Assembly (NCBI GenBank): GCA_000444245.1
Contig: ATSW01003957.1
Span: 1 to 25,427, forward strand
DNA: 25,427 nucleotides
From: Botryllus schlosseri
Taxonomy: Eukaryota > Chordata > Ascidiacea > Stolidobranchia > Styelidae
Direction of reading: 5' to 3'
The notes below the pieces were generated by a model that had not been told where the DNA came from, made no database searches, and saw nothing but the letters and a program-made list of their open reading frames with translations. Below are positions 10,110 through 20,350 of the stretch, piece by piece (the stretch's first letter is position 1; each line of letters begins with the position of its first letter). A program made the position numbers and the translations under genes.

Positions 10110-10885
10110 GATTTGGAATTTTCGACCAGACCTATCTGATTACTGCACTTAGTGGCAATGCTGATGGTTTATCACGACTTTATAGGTATGTCGTTTCTAG
10201 TAACGTGAGTAGCCTTTTACTATAGTATACATGTTTTGGATGCTGTCATTCAATCAATCGAGGTTTCGGACCTTCCACGCTGAGAAAAAGGTATCGAAAA
10301 TCGGTACAATTACTTCTCAATTCCGATTCGAGTTCTCGGATCACTGTGACCACCCCGAATCACAAGTTTGTATCTTGAGCAGATGGGAATAATAGCCGCG
10401 ATGATATTTTAGTGACTATATTGTGCTAATATGATAGCATGGTATCATCATTGCTGTGTCATGCTTCGACAGGTCATACTTTATGACTGACTCCTACCTG
10501 ATATCCAATGCATGTTTGAGTACTATGCGACTTGTGATGACTGGTAGGTTTTTATGGAATTCGTCTGCTAATGACGTTGTTTGAGCTAGTTACTGCCAAA
10601 AGCAATTACAGAGTCCATTTCCGGAGTGTGATGATTGCGTTGAATGCTATCACAAGAAATGCTAGTTCAAAGCGTCATCATGCATGGCCTTAAATACATC
10701 CAACAAAGCATCGGGAATATTCGATCTCTGTGGATTTTAATACTCCCTGTTAACAGTGCTATAATCCAGCTTATGACTTTACGTACATTTACATTCAATG
10801 AATAGATACCGAAAAATGAACCGCAAATATATATATCTTACGCTGTACCTTGTTTTCTTGATGCATTCTCAACCGCAAGGCTGTC
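10110..10885. other. No gene; hAT-end-like motif at 10322-10357
   Basis: The stretch gattcgagttctcggatcactgtgaccacccc is similar to the right end of the 574-1097 element. Its reverse complement also begins ggggtggtcac, like the sequence into which that element inserted (561-570). A matching left end was not found. The rest shows nothing recognisable. Confidence 0.35.
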
Positions 10886-10893
10886 TATAAATA
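10886..10893 (+). promoter_or_regulatory. Candidate TATA box
   Basis: TATAAATA stands 55 bp before the ATG at 10941, leaving room for a start site about 30 bp downstream. It is only as good as the exon call beside it. Confidence 0.25.
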
Positions 10894-10940
10894 GATCAGC
10901 GAGCCGACGCAGACATTTGTTTCTCGGTTGGCTTGAAACA

Positions 10941-11021
10941 ATGGCAGCCAATGGGTTGGAGCGTTCCCAAATCGTGGCCGCAAAGACCACGTCGAGCAAA
11001 CGTATGGCTGGCAAACAAAAG
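10941..11021 (+). CDS. Candidate first coding exon, unknown protein (27 codons)
   Basis: An ATG in good context (aaacaATGG) opens 27 codons rich in Ala, Ser, Lys and Arg: MAANGLERSQ at the start and KRMAGKQK at the end. The exon would finish at AAAAG before a GTAGGC donor, in phase 0. A TATA-like motif lies 55 bp upstream. GC content is above the surroundings. I could not find a convincing downstream exon in the window and do not recognise the peptide. It may be the beginning of a real gene, a relic, or chance. Confidence 0.25.
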
Positions 11022-11495
11022 GTAGGCGTAGTCTGTAAAACAATGACATTATTGTTACGCAAAATAGTATGGAATTCTTGTCAGAAAAGCAAATCGCTCA
11101 ATCTCTGATCAGGCCGATTGGCTATGTGTGGTTCAAGAGTCCAAGACATGAAATCAGACCCAATTTGTTACCGATTTCCAGATAGTCCTGGACTCAATTT
11201 AACCAATTTAGGACGAATGTTATGGGTGGGCAGGCTGCGGCTCTTCAGCCAATGATTCCGGGTCTTTAATGATTGCACAATAGGCACAAATGCACAAATT
11301 GCACATGCACAATGCACTGCAGTGCACATGCTCATGCATTTCGCCATTTTGCCAGAGAGGTTTAACCAGATTATAAATTTATACATTTTATCGGGTGTTA
11401 ACAGTATGCGTATTGTTTTCGAGTGTTGTTTCTTTCCTTATGGTTTACGCGTCCTTATGGTTTACGCAAGACTTGTGAAATTTAGGGGAAGGTGG
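11022..11495. other. No gene; TGCACA-rich tract
   Basis: Positions 11273-11340 repeat gcaca/tgcac words about eight times around the palindrome cactgcagtg. A second direct duplication, tccttatggtttacgc, occurs at 11435-11467. No gene is supportable. Confidence 0.45.
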
Positions 11496-11501
11496 CACTA
11501 G

Positions 11502-11948
11502 CAGTGGTTACCAACCTTTTTGTCGTCATTACCCACTTCAGATTTATTCCGAGTCGTCATTCCTCACTACCCAAAACTATTTGCTTGTTTGAGTACTCAA
11601 GACACACAATCACACCAGTACCCTAGACAACCGTCTATAACTGCAACATAAAACGCATTGTGAACCTATTCCGGTACCCCTCAAAATTTAGCGAAAGCGT
11701 TATTTCACGTCATACTGGTCATGCTGGATGCATTTGTGACGCCATCATTGGTTATCCAAAGTTAAAATCGAGTTTTTGTGAACAACACGCAATATAATTT
11801 TCGATACACACATTCCAGAGCAGTTAACTGGTAACGGTAATCACGCATGTGTCTCCGTAAATGTAAACTATCCTGTATAATGATGTTTTTAAAATGCGTC
11901 TATTCCCCACCAGAAATCATTGAATTCCCCACCGGTTGGGAACCATTG
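11502..11948. mobile_element. Non-autonomous hAT (Buster-like) MITE, 447 bp, CAGTGGTTNCCAACC family
   Basis: The left end CAGTGGTTACCAACC matches the reverse complement of the right end CAATGGTTCCCAACC (13 of 15). The right flank is cactacag, of the nnnTAnnn form. The left flank cactag equals that site with a 2-bp loss next to the element. It shares its terminus with 2051-2347 but is longer and lacks the C-rich interior repeats. Confidence 0.8.
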
Positions 11949-12007
11949 CACTACAGGGTTAAAATTTGCAATTAAGCTCTCGAATCGAGTTCCCAGAAAC
12001 GTTTCAC

Positions 12008-12540
12008 CAGGGTTGTAACCAAGACACAAGGTTCCTAGCCACAAGTCGATGTCACTTTTATAGTTTTGACTCGAGTCAAGTCGAGTCATTTTCAATTCAT
12101 CACCGAGTCAAGTCCGAGTCCAAGTCGCGGAGTCGAGTGTCGAGTCCGAGTCATAGTGCTTGACTCGAGTCCGAGTCCAAGTCATTGTGCTTACAATTCA
12201 GTTCCGATTATATGCCATATGAAACCCACTTTTTACAACGCTGCTCGGCGATATTGAATGCTTCGCATTCATAATATACTAATTTTCCTCACTTTTAACA
12301 GTTTCTGGTAGCATTGTCAAGTATCAGTAATGATAGACGAAATAATAATAGCGTGATGACTTACTATTCTTCGAAATTACAATGAAACGCCTGTCTAGAC
12401 CCAGTCTCGAGTCATATGACTTGGTACGAGTCAATGCGCAAATTGACTCGAGTCGAGTCGAGTCATTTTTCATTTTTAAGAAAATGACTCGAGTCAAGTC
12501 GAGTCACCAAAAAATCGCGACTCGAGTCATTACAACCCTG
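12008..12540. mobile_element. Non-autonomous hAT MITE, 533 bp, TIR CAGGGTTGTAA
   Basis: An 11-bp perfect inverted terminus CAGGGTTGTAA is flanked by the exact 8-bp duplication CGTTTCAC (12000-12007 and 12541-12548). Both subterminal regions are packed with the palindromic word gactcgagtc and its variants (12067-12180 and 12443-12535). The overlapping open frames at 11966-12257 and 12382-12579 translate these repeats and are not genes. It lies 59 bp from the preceding hAT MITE. Confidence 0.93.
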
Positions 12541-12548
12541 CGTTTCAC

Positions 12549-13568
12549 CAGCAACATTAGCCTGATCATTAATCAATGATAAACCAGTGTTTTCAACAAT
12601 GAAATTGATAATTGATTACGCCGGCGCAGGTCGCAATCATTTCCGGGCTAACAATGGTGCATACGGCTCTTCCATCTGTATTGTAAAGGCTAGAAATAAC
12701 TGCCGAGTTTGGCCAAGAAAATGTCGTCGAGATTACCGAGCTGGAATCTTTAAACTCTCATCAGCACCTGAAAGTAACTGCTCTGCACTGCTTAGACGTC
12801 ATATCAGCTTGATTTCAGTCACCTTGCAGCCCAGGTGGAGACGCACCGTATCACCATACAATAATAAACTTCATTCGATAGCCTACATTTCAGTGTGACG
12901 TCATGAATTCGTATTTTTGAAGTTTCGTGTTGTGGCTATTTTAAAGTTAAGATTTTGATATGCGGCTAGCGCGTGAAGCAGGTCTGCCCACCCCTGTATA
13001 AACTGCTGACCTACGCAGGTGTACACTACTGGTATACGTATGGGTTGGGTATGGGTTACCCAGAGCCTAGTAAAAAGAATCGTGAATACTAATATTGAGA
13101 GCCCGTTCCTATTAACATTGGGATCTAATAATATCCTGAATTTAGTAAACTTGTGCCATTCTAATTATTTATCTGCCAAACTTTGTCTATTACCGAAGGG
13201 CCGTATTTCCAAAATTAAAACTTCGGTCATACATAATACCGAACATAAACAATGATCAGATCATACAGTTACAATAATCATTGGCAATCTCCACCAGAAT
13301 GATATTTTGTGAATAATAATCAGTGATCAGTTGTCATGTTAGAGCTGTTTGGAATCAGTTCACAATGAGCAATATAAACATTGAACGAACAATGAACATG
13401 TTCATTTTTTTCAATTGTCATCAATTTACTGTGAATGCTGGAGACGATGAGTTGCGGTTTGTATATGTTCCTGTCTTGTCTAGGCGAGGAATTGTCAATA
13501 CAGCCCCACGAACAGTGTCATCATAATAACGAACATTAATAGTATTTCCCATTCACCCATTAGCAGTG
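12549..13568. other. No firm gene
   Basis: One plus frame of 103 codons (12587-12898) and, in another frame, about 40 codons at 12686-12805 with acidic, helix-like composition (EFGQENVVEITELESL) are open. A possible acceptor ttgtaaag precedes the second. Neither matches a family I recognise. The rest is AT-rich with no repeats of note. Confidence 0.3.
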
Positions 13569-13859
13569 CTATATATGTGCTTTGGCATAGACTGAATGCG
13601 TGTCAACGAAATCTAAATTTATTAGACCAAATCTCTGACGTAATCTTATGAGACATTTTAGGCAGATTTCGTTCAGGGCAGTTACACGAATTGGTGCGTC
13701 ATCGTAAACCGAAAACCAGTCGTAACCATCGATGTCGGTAACATTGTATGTCGAGCATATTGGGGCCGAATTCGATATGGAGCGTCTGATTAATAGATGA
13801 CGAACAGATGAATTAGTCAACGCGTCCGCTGGACACGATAGTGAAATCAGGATTAGCAT
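13569..13859 (-). CDS. Uncharacterised open frame, faint IL-17-like cysteine pattern
   Basis: The 96-codon minus frame begins just after a stop. It either starts at an ATG with a short hydrophobic leader (MLILISLSCPADA) or is an exon entered after the acceptor gtgtccag. Residues 41-71 show W-x3-YDDAPIR-x3-L-x-E-x2-C-L-x-C. This resembles the region of IL-17 cytokines where Trp, Tyr-Asp, Arg, Leu-x-Glu and a Cys cluster occur in the same order, as in the human IL-17D YDPAR...EAYCLC segment. The segment near SVYAKAHI also recalls the SVYxEAxV strand before the final cysteines. However, the family's closing VGCxC is missing and the loop between is too short. It could be a relic or coincidence; tunicates are known to have IL-17 genes. 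Confidence 0.22.
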   Translation of the reverse strand: MLILISLSCPADALTNSSVRHLLIRRSISNSAPICSTYNVTDIDGYDWFSVYDDAPIRVTALNEICLKCLIRLRQRFGLINLDFVDTHSVYAKAHI

Positions 13860-15795
13860 TAGTCAGCCTGTAGTGTATTTGCTTTCATTTAATGGCTGTA
13901 GTATATAGTTAGTTATAGTTTGTTTATTGTTACCTGGATTGATGGGTATAGCTGTTCAGCGAAGTTATGCGGGAGTAATGCAGCAGAGAATATACAATAT
14001 ATACATAAATGCTGTTGCGATACTAGGCTTGAACCGGTGAACTAGGATTTTAGTTTCGCAGGTCACCAACTATTCCTGCCAATCCGCGTTGAATATATTG
14101 AATGAGAGAAAAGTGTCGTATGGTATATTCTATAATGGTATAATGGTATTGATGGTATTGGGAAGCTGGAAAGCACGATGACAAAAAATAATTTGATATC
14201 GTGACTTAACTGATTGGTTTGTACTGAGTATACTCTAGATCCAGCAATGTACTGCCCTATGACGTTCGAATATGCAAGTGAATACGCATGAAGGGAGAAA
14301 AGTATTTTATTGTGCAGGTTGAACACTGCGATGTGCAATATCACAACATTATCTAAATGTCTGAAAAAATGTTACCTATCCAAGGAAGCAAACTTGTATG
14401 TATTGTCATGAAGATTTGTGAAATATCAACAGGTTATTCTCTTACGCGAGGGGCCGGCAACCTTTGTAACTCGGATTAATAATTTTGAAAGTAGACGTGC
14501 TGGATATGCGCTGACCAATATCGTGAATTTCAGAGACGAGCCTACCAGCTTGGATATGATTTGAAGATGTTGGCTGGATTAGAATCGGATGTTGATTTAC
14601 GGATTATTTGTGCCTGAATTTAGATTTTTGCATGGAATTCATAATAATTTCCTATTTTAATCCTATTATGAAGAAAAGAGTCAACCCATTCATTATCGAA
14701 TTTTGGCTTGGATTCGGGTATGATTCAAACTCAATTCTGGACTTGGTTTTGAATCTGAAATCTCGCACAAGGCTCGAATTGTAAAATTAATTTTTCACTC
14801 ATCTGTGATGAATTTTCAATTGTAACCGTTCGTTATTTACGACATAAATATATTATTTCGAGATTCTGATAATTCGAAGTGTTAACAGATTTAATGGGAC
14901 GCTCATGTCGCTTGGATTCTTAGGTATGATTACAGTTGATAGTAGAAAACAATGCAAAAATGTAATTCAAATGGGGATCAGTCATTCCCGTTCGATGTCT
15001 ATTCGTGCCGAAATAGAACGAGGTTTGTTTCAACTTCACAGCAGTAGATCACGCCACTTCGCTGCTCCTCGCATGTCTTGGTGATGGGATTCTACAATAT
15101 ATATATATCAATTTCGTTAGCACAACAATGATGCATTTTCGTAAAAGTGAGTCGCGCACTCGATTGCGTAAATGCACAGACGGGTTCTCGCATACGGTCA
15201 GGATGAGGCCCGCGGGCCGGGCTTAGAAATGCCGAAATTGAAACGCAACCTATTCAGAAATGTCACCTTGTCAATACCGTGCACGCGTGGCAAATATGTT
15301 GACTTGAAACATGAAATGTGGTAGGATCGATAAATTTGTTTTGACTTGATTAATCTCCAAGTGTTTTGAAGGCATCGGATACCGAGAACAATGCATCCGA
15401 TATAGGCTACATATCGTCATCAGCATCATGCAAATTATGCTCTTGTGATCAAAGATGTTCAAGTATTTTGATGTGATTTTACTAAGTAGTGGGCGTAGAT
15501 CAACAATTAGCGATTAAATCAGAGACATACAGTAAGCGTGGTATTGTTCCGCGGTCACGTCATAGATATGGCATCTGTAGTTCTTTCACCACAGCGTTTC
15601 ACGAATACGAAAAGGAGAGGACGTTTCAAGTCAATATATCAGAAACGGAAAGGAATAGAGAACATTCGATTGCCACCAAAAGCCATTAGAACGAGTAGTT
15701 AAAACAGTCATTTACGGTTTACTGTCACAGCAATAGGACGAGCCAGCAGAAATTCCAAAGCTTGGAGGCTGAATTGAATTTTGGCTGGGAGAGTT
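13860..15795. other. No gene recognised
   Basis: Contains the tRNA-like sequence at 14018-14090, listed separately. At 14450-14473 a stretch (ggggccggcaacctttg) resembles the hAT terminus CAGGGGTCGGCAACCTT, but no partner end was found. An AT dinucleotide run lies at about 15096-15110. Open frames at 14063, 15271 and 15489 lack motifs. Confidence 0.35.
14018..14090 (-). repeat. tRNA-like / SINE-head candidate
   Basis: On the minus strand an A-box-like tggcaggaatagttgg (14081-14066) is followed 30 nt later by a B-box-like GGTTCAAGCCT (14035-14025). This is the spacing of a tRNA gene. The acceptor-stem halves pair only partly, so an intact tRNA is unlikely. A decayed tRNA-derived SINE head fits best. 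Confidence 0.3.
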
Positions 15796-16067
15796 TTAAA
15801 CATCGGATACAGGGTTTGGTTCGCCAATGTGTGTGTCTATCAGAGACATTGGCATTATAACAGAAATACATTCTCGTTCATTTTCTACCTTAATTTCCAG
15901 TAACGTGTAATGTTTTCCGTCATTAGTCGCAGACGCCGAAATGATGCGATCAGTCGAAAATTGATTGATCAAATAGCAGGTATATCTATGGTCTTCGCGT
16001 TTGTAAATAGTTCCAAACGAGCTGGGAGTGTAGAACATTACAAGATTGTCGCACAGATCAGGTCGTT
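15796..16067 (-). CDS. Uncharacterised protein-like open frame
   Basis: The minus frame is open for 90 codons after a TAA and contains an ATG at 16038. The product has mixed charged and hydrophobic residues, three cysteines and a beta-rich look (FGTIYKRED, YTCYLIN, YTLLEIKVENE). I recognise no domain. A strong GTAGAA donor-like site falls after EIK, so a shorter exon is possible. No upstream acceptor was seen in the open stretch. It may be a fragment of a gene or of a mobile element. Confidence 0.2.
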
Positions 16068-17539
16068 ATGAATGAATCAAACTATTTCCGCACCGCGATG
16101 CATAAGGTCTTGTGGCATCAATGCGTTTACATTAATTTCCGATCATTGTGACAGAACAAGTCAACCCATCCTTGCCCACGTGTCGTCATAGTTTCGGTAT
16201 TCGTCACGCCAAGCCTGATAATGCAAATTTGCGCACTTTAAAGTGAGGTCAAGTTTAATATCATAATATATCATACTAATGGGCTCTATTCATAAATTTA
16301 TTACGGGTATAGTGGATCAGGGAACGCACCGGAGAACGTGACTGGAATATTGGCTCTGATCCAACCAAAGACCTTTCTGTATCTCGGTCACCGGAGCAAC
16401 TCATGAATTGCGTCATGTATATCAGGGGTCGTCAACTTCTTTTTGAACGCGATAGACAGTGCCATCTTCTTGTGACGCTTGTACTCATGAGTAGCAAGAA
16501 AAGTTTATTTCTCACTTTGAAAATGAGAGAGTCTTCCGACTTCTCCCGGTTATGGGGTTGCCACGACGGCGAATCAGTACACACTGTTCAGTGTTCAGTG
16601 GTCTGGTCAGTTATCCGCATTGGTAAGTGGTTCAAACTTTTGTCTCGCAGATCTCAATAGAAAACAATATTCTGGACAGCTGCTAAATGAGCATCGATTT
16701 CGAGGTAAAATGTTATTCGAGCTGATATTATGGTACATAACATGTTTCGTGATGGGGTGATCCCACGAATAGGTAAATAAAAAACAATAGTTTTGCATTT
16801 ACTGTAATTACCGACTTGGAGAAATTGTAGATTGAAAATTGCGGGTATGTTCGATAGGGAAAGAAATTAAAAGGCTCTGTAACTGACGCACGACGGCACG
16901 TGCCGCACACGTGCACGAATACAATCACAATTTTTCATTATCTTGATGTTTGGCACAATACAAAATCATAAACGATCAATTACATATATTATATATTAAT
17001 TTTGCTTCCAATATATTTATGAGTCACGTATTGCATGTTACGGTATAGTTCGTGCGTCGTTCCGATCTCTTTTACGGAAGGGAAATAAAATATGATAAAT
17101 TACCTTCGAAAGCGGCGACATTTGTGACCGTTTGTGACATTTGGCTCATTATATTTATCGGTGTAGCACGATAAATTTTCGGCCAGTTTAGGGAACTGCA
17201 TAGCTGTAATTTGTTTTCTGTCATAGTAGGATGAGGATACATTCAGTGTATCGCGATATTTCAGTTTGTTCATGATTGCTATAGTCTACCTGAGGTTTGT
17301 CAACTACAGATCTATATACTATAAGGTCAGGATAGCCGGTTGCTGTCTCTATTAGTATCTAATTGCGATACACCGATAATATTCATGAGGTCGATTGGAC
17401 GCACAATCGGCATATTTAAGTGCAGAAAGAAGGAGTGATTCATATAGATGTATTATACAGTACGCACCTATACTTGGCAAACGAAGGTCGAGGGATACAT
17501 ATAGATATAGCCAATAACAAAAAACTTGATATTTTACAG
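16068..17539. other. Upstream region of the receptor gene; no other gene
   Basis: At 16432-16445 caggggtcgtcaac resembles a hAT terminus, but no right end was found. At 17118-17145 gacatttgtgacc is imperfectly duplicated. An exon holding the receptor's 5' leader probably lies in or before this interval but could not be located. Confidence 0.35.
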
Positions 17540-17540
17540 T
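17526..17540 (+). promoter_or_regulatory. Candidate splice acceptor before the receptor ORF
   Basis: The sequence ttgatattttacag ends with AG at 17538-17539, 45 bp before the ATG. The in-frame TGA two codons before the ATG fixes the start. The acceptor would serve a leader intron, or a spliced leader if the species uses trans-splicing. Confidence 0.45.
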
Positions 17541-17584
17541 AATAATAACAATATTGAGATAGTATATCTTAAACTGACTGAAGG

Positions 17585-18760
17585 ATGACTGACAAAGCGG
17601 CAATGGCATATCCATCATCTTCAGGAAACACCAAACTCACCAACGACACTGCAGAGCTTACAACTTACGCGTACAGTCCAGTGAGCAAGTTTCAGGAACC
17701 TCGATGGGTGGCCGGCGAAATAATGCTTCTGCTTATAACTGTAGTCACGATATACATCTTCGTCGCGCTGATCTACTACAGTTGGCGCTTCCGACACAGG
17801 CCTAACGTAAGCGGCTGCGACCGTGAGTTGCGTGAGAGGTATCTCCATTATTCTTGTGCTATCGTGGTGTTCATCGCCATAGCGAGATGCGTCCTGCACC
17901 AAGTCGTTGTTTTTCTACCCGATTTCGAACCGAGCGATCTAACGCTCTGCAGGTCTATGATGATTGCGAGCCGGATCGTTTACACCATGGCAATTTGCTT
18001 CACGTACGTTCACCTATGGCTGCGACAATACATGTTCTATTCCCGGGATGAACTGAAGCATCTGAGAACGACAGCCCAACGTTTTGTTAACTGGGCTGTT
18101 TTAGTGCTCATCGTGGGCACCTCTACAGTGATCGCCATCATTACATTTGTTCCTTTGGAAGGTGAGGTCGCGACACACTCCTACCACAAGAAGAAATGCA
18201 ATGCGTTTGAGTACAACACCAAGTTGTCGCTGTACATCTACGCAGGGCTGTCTGTATTTTTCCAAACAACATTGATAATCTTATTTGTTTATCCCATCAT
18301 GAGGCTGAGAAACAAGGAAAAGAGCGGTGCCGATAAAACGTCTGCGGGTATAGGATATCCTGATTTATGGCGAGGTATCCGAAGAGGATTCCTGTTGACA
18401 GTTGTTGTCATTGTGACAGACGCGGTTTTTTCGGTCGCCGTGTGGTTTTTAACGAGGGAGAAACCAGATCTTCTGTCTTCAATTATCGCGTTAAATGACG
18501 TCAATTTGATCATCAACGTTCTATGCTGCATATGCACTTTTCGCAATTGGAGGAAAATCGTGTTCGGATTTCCAATGTGCCGAAAGCGAGGTTGGGACAA
18601 CGTTGCAAACTGGCGATTGGCGACCAATCATCAAAGCAAACACAGGCCGTCGCGGGAAAGCGATATTCAATATCACACGGAAAAGACCAGTGTCCTGTAC
18701 GATAACGTAGACACTCGATACCCCAACGATTCCGTATGGCATGTTCAAGTTGATGCGTAG
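17585..18760 (+). CDS. Orphan seven-transmembrane (GPCR-like) receptor
   Basis: A 391-residue membrane protein on a single coding exon. Hydrophobic helices lie at about 43-66, 88-111, 124-146, 168-189, 213-238, 268-290 and 298-318. The N-terminus has no signal peptide and carries a possible N-glycosylation site at Asn20 (NDT). Cys122 at the start of helix 3 and Cys205 in the second extracellular loop sit where rhodopsin-like receptors form their conserved disulfide. The DRY motif is absent: helix 3 ends in HLWLRQ (143-148) followed by FY. Helix 7 has DVNLIIN rather than NPxxY. It is followed by FRNWRKIVFGF, a plausible helix 8, and Cys332 that could be palmitoylated. The 60-residue tail is polar with Ser/Thr/Tyr sites. 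The start follows an in-frame stop by two codons. I cannot name a ligand or orthologue; it resembles lineage-specific invertebrate orphan receptors. The frame is intact. Confidence 0.85.
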   Translation: MTDKAAMAYPSSSGNTKLTNDTAELTTYAYSPVSKFQEPRWVAGEIMLLLITVVTIYIFVALIYYSWRFRHRPNVSGCDRELRERYLHYSCAIVVFIAIARCVLHQVVVFLPDFEPSDLTLCRSMMIASRIVYTMAICFTYVHLWLRQYMFYSRDELKHLRTTAQRFVNWAVLVLIVGTSTVIAIITFVPLEGEVATHSYHKKKCNAFEYNTKLSLYIYAGLSVFFQTTLIILFVYPIMRLRNKEKSGADKTSAGIGYPDLWRGIRRGFLLTVVVIVTDAVFSVAVWFLTREKPDLLSSIIALNDVNLIINVLCCICTFRNWRKIVFGFPMCRKRGWDNVANWRLATNHQSKHRPSRESDIQYHTEKTSVLYDNVDTRYPNDSVWHVQVDA

Positions 18761-19317
18761 AGTCCAACGTGGTCGATACTGCGTAACTTATCTCTCGTTA
18801 TCGTATCACGTCGAGCAAAGTGAATGTCAGGTTTGACAAGGGACGTTGGCATTTCAGGCCAAGATGCGATTATGTGCCTGGAAGTGCAACTATGTGATAT
18901 AGTAATAAGTTTGTAATTGCTATTTGACTCTACGATAATGACCGTATATCCGTAGCTGAAGTCTATGGCCATTGGCCATTGGCCAGCATAGGCTGTCACC
19001 ATTCCAGAAGTTGTGGATTCTCATAGTGACTTCACAAAGCAACCGTGACATCCCTCCACAAGTTTTGACTACGTTACTCGATAAATGGACTTGAAAATGG
19101 TCTTTTCGATAAAATTCAGATTGAAAATGTAATTTTACTGTTATCTATCGACGTATTATTGCACAAGAAAAGGGTAATTACGACGGACTTTGTTTGCACT
19201 TACGACCGCACAATCTCGTAATAAATCAATCTTGTTTGCACTGCACACTGCACAGTCTCGTACTCATTTTATATATACTTGTTGCACGTGTACAGACAAA
19301 GCATGCTTTTTTCGAAT
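18761..19317. other. 3' flank of the receptor gene
   Basis: A candidate polyadenylation signal AATAAA lies at 19220-19225, 460 bp after the stop; another is at 19360-19365. A short tandem ggccatt lies at 18966-18985. At 19190-19262 a unit of about 41 bp (tttgttt gcact ... gcaca[ag]tctcgta) is imperfectly duplicated in tandem. Confidence 0.45.
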
Positions 19318-19611
19318 TTATTGATGAATCGCGATAATTCGCAATTTTTTATGCGTACCAATAAAGAATGCTAATTCAAAAACTAGCGAGTGATCAAAAT
19401 TCTGTTCATTATCAGGAAATATTCTTATCGTAACCTGTTGGCCAGATATATGAAGACTTGGTCTTTGAAAGTCCACAAACCACGGATAGAAAGAGAGCCG
19501 ACGACCGAGCGATGGCATGGCTTCGGAAGGCTTGAAGGTCGCGATTGAATATATGAAATGCACTGGCACTGGCCGCTTCAAAAAACCAAAATGTCGAATA
19601 ATAGGTGCATT
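19318..19611 (-). CDS. Uncharacterised protein-like open frame
   Basis: The minus frame is open for about 97 codons after a TAG. An internal ATG gives MPSLGRRLSFYPWFVDFQ, then a beta-rich C-terminus (GQQVTIRIFPDNEQ, LVFELAFFIGTHKKLRIIAI). A T-rich run ending in gaag near 19577 could be a splice acceptor. I recognise no family. It runs opposite to the receptor gene and just beyond its likely 3' end. It may be a terminal exon of another gene or an old repeat. Confidence 0.2.
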   Translation of the reverse strand, partial: NAPIIRHFGFLKRPVPVHFIYSIATFKPSEAMPSLGRRLSFYPWFVDFQRPSLHISGQQVTIRIFPDNEQNFDHSLVFELAFFIGTHKKLRIIAIHQ

Positions 19612-19873
19612 GTCAGCGAGGGTAGCCTATTTCAAGGACGAGTCCACTCTTGCCTAACAATATACACATGTAAGATACATTTGAAAGATGACAACGTGAG
19701 TTCTGGGCGTCAGAATATCGACATTCGAAATAACGCCTGTCACATTGTTTAAAATTCACGGAATATTAAAACGGGGTCAAAACTATGTCTTCAATGCAAT
19801 GTCTTTATGTCAGCAAGATACTGCAAATCTGGTAAAATGTGAACTACGCCATGCATCAACAATTACAAATACA

Positions 19874-20081
19874 TGTTTGTTTGTGGTATTCACGGTGTTT
19901 GTCGACTACTATGGTCAATGGTCATTGGTCATTTACTCAAGGCCGATATTCTTCAATTTTGTTCCGTATCCGCCGACTTATAGCACGACCCACTTCTAGG
20001 CTTTATATATGACACCGCTTGCAGGGATGAGATGGCGAGGAGGAGCCTAGATAAACCTCCAACACTTCGGTAGGAATTCTG
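19874..20081. repeat. Unnamed dispersed repeat, copy 2
   Basis: Same orientation and block order as 7774-7978: tttgtggtattcacgg, tgtttgtcgactacta, ggtcatttac, cttatagcacga, gacaccgcttg, gatgagatggcga. Internal small insertions separate the copies, suggesting considerable age. Confidence 0.7.
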
Positions 20082-20139
20082 GAGTCGACTTCGGTCGGAC
20101 TCGAACCCGTGAGAAAATGGTAAATTTTTCTCACTTCGT

Positions 20140-20350
20140 GGTCGGTTGACTAAAATAAAAAAAAAGGTCAACTTTCTCGCACAGCACCCAAAATACAGCT
20201 TTTCCCTTCACGTTTACAGGTGGTTGACGGTTCACAAGCTTTACTTCGGTGCTGATTTACGGTATCTCACTCCATTTTCGCACTGAATTTGACCAAAATT
20301 CTAAAAAAAAGAGGACAAAATCTCAAAAAGGAGGACGTAAGGTAACCCTA
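20140..20350. mobile_element. Truncated hAT fragment (right end only)
   Basis: The end GGTAACCCTA at 20341-20350 is the inverted counterpart of TAGGGTTACC, the terminus of the MITE at 9670-10069. It is preceded by aaaaaggaggacgtaa, close to the common hAT terminal pattern with a ctcctttttgag block. A GTTGAC...GTCAAC inverted pair at about 20144-20172 also recurs in that MITE. No left end was found, so the start is approximate. Confidence 0.6.

Noticed and set aside
12060-12535. CRISPR-like or satellite array
   Set aside because: The gactcgagtc words are irregularly spaced and lie in the subterminal parts of a well-delimited hAT MITE.
14450-14473. hAT terminus (ggggccggcaacctttg)
   Set aside because: No inverted partner or duplication was found, so no element can be delimited.
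16432-16445. hAT terminus (caggggtcgtcaac)
   Set aside because: The start fits, but no right end was seen downstream.
18289-18767. Reverse-strand frames antisense to the receptor
   Set aside because: They are shadows of the coding strand with no motifs of their own.
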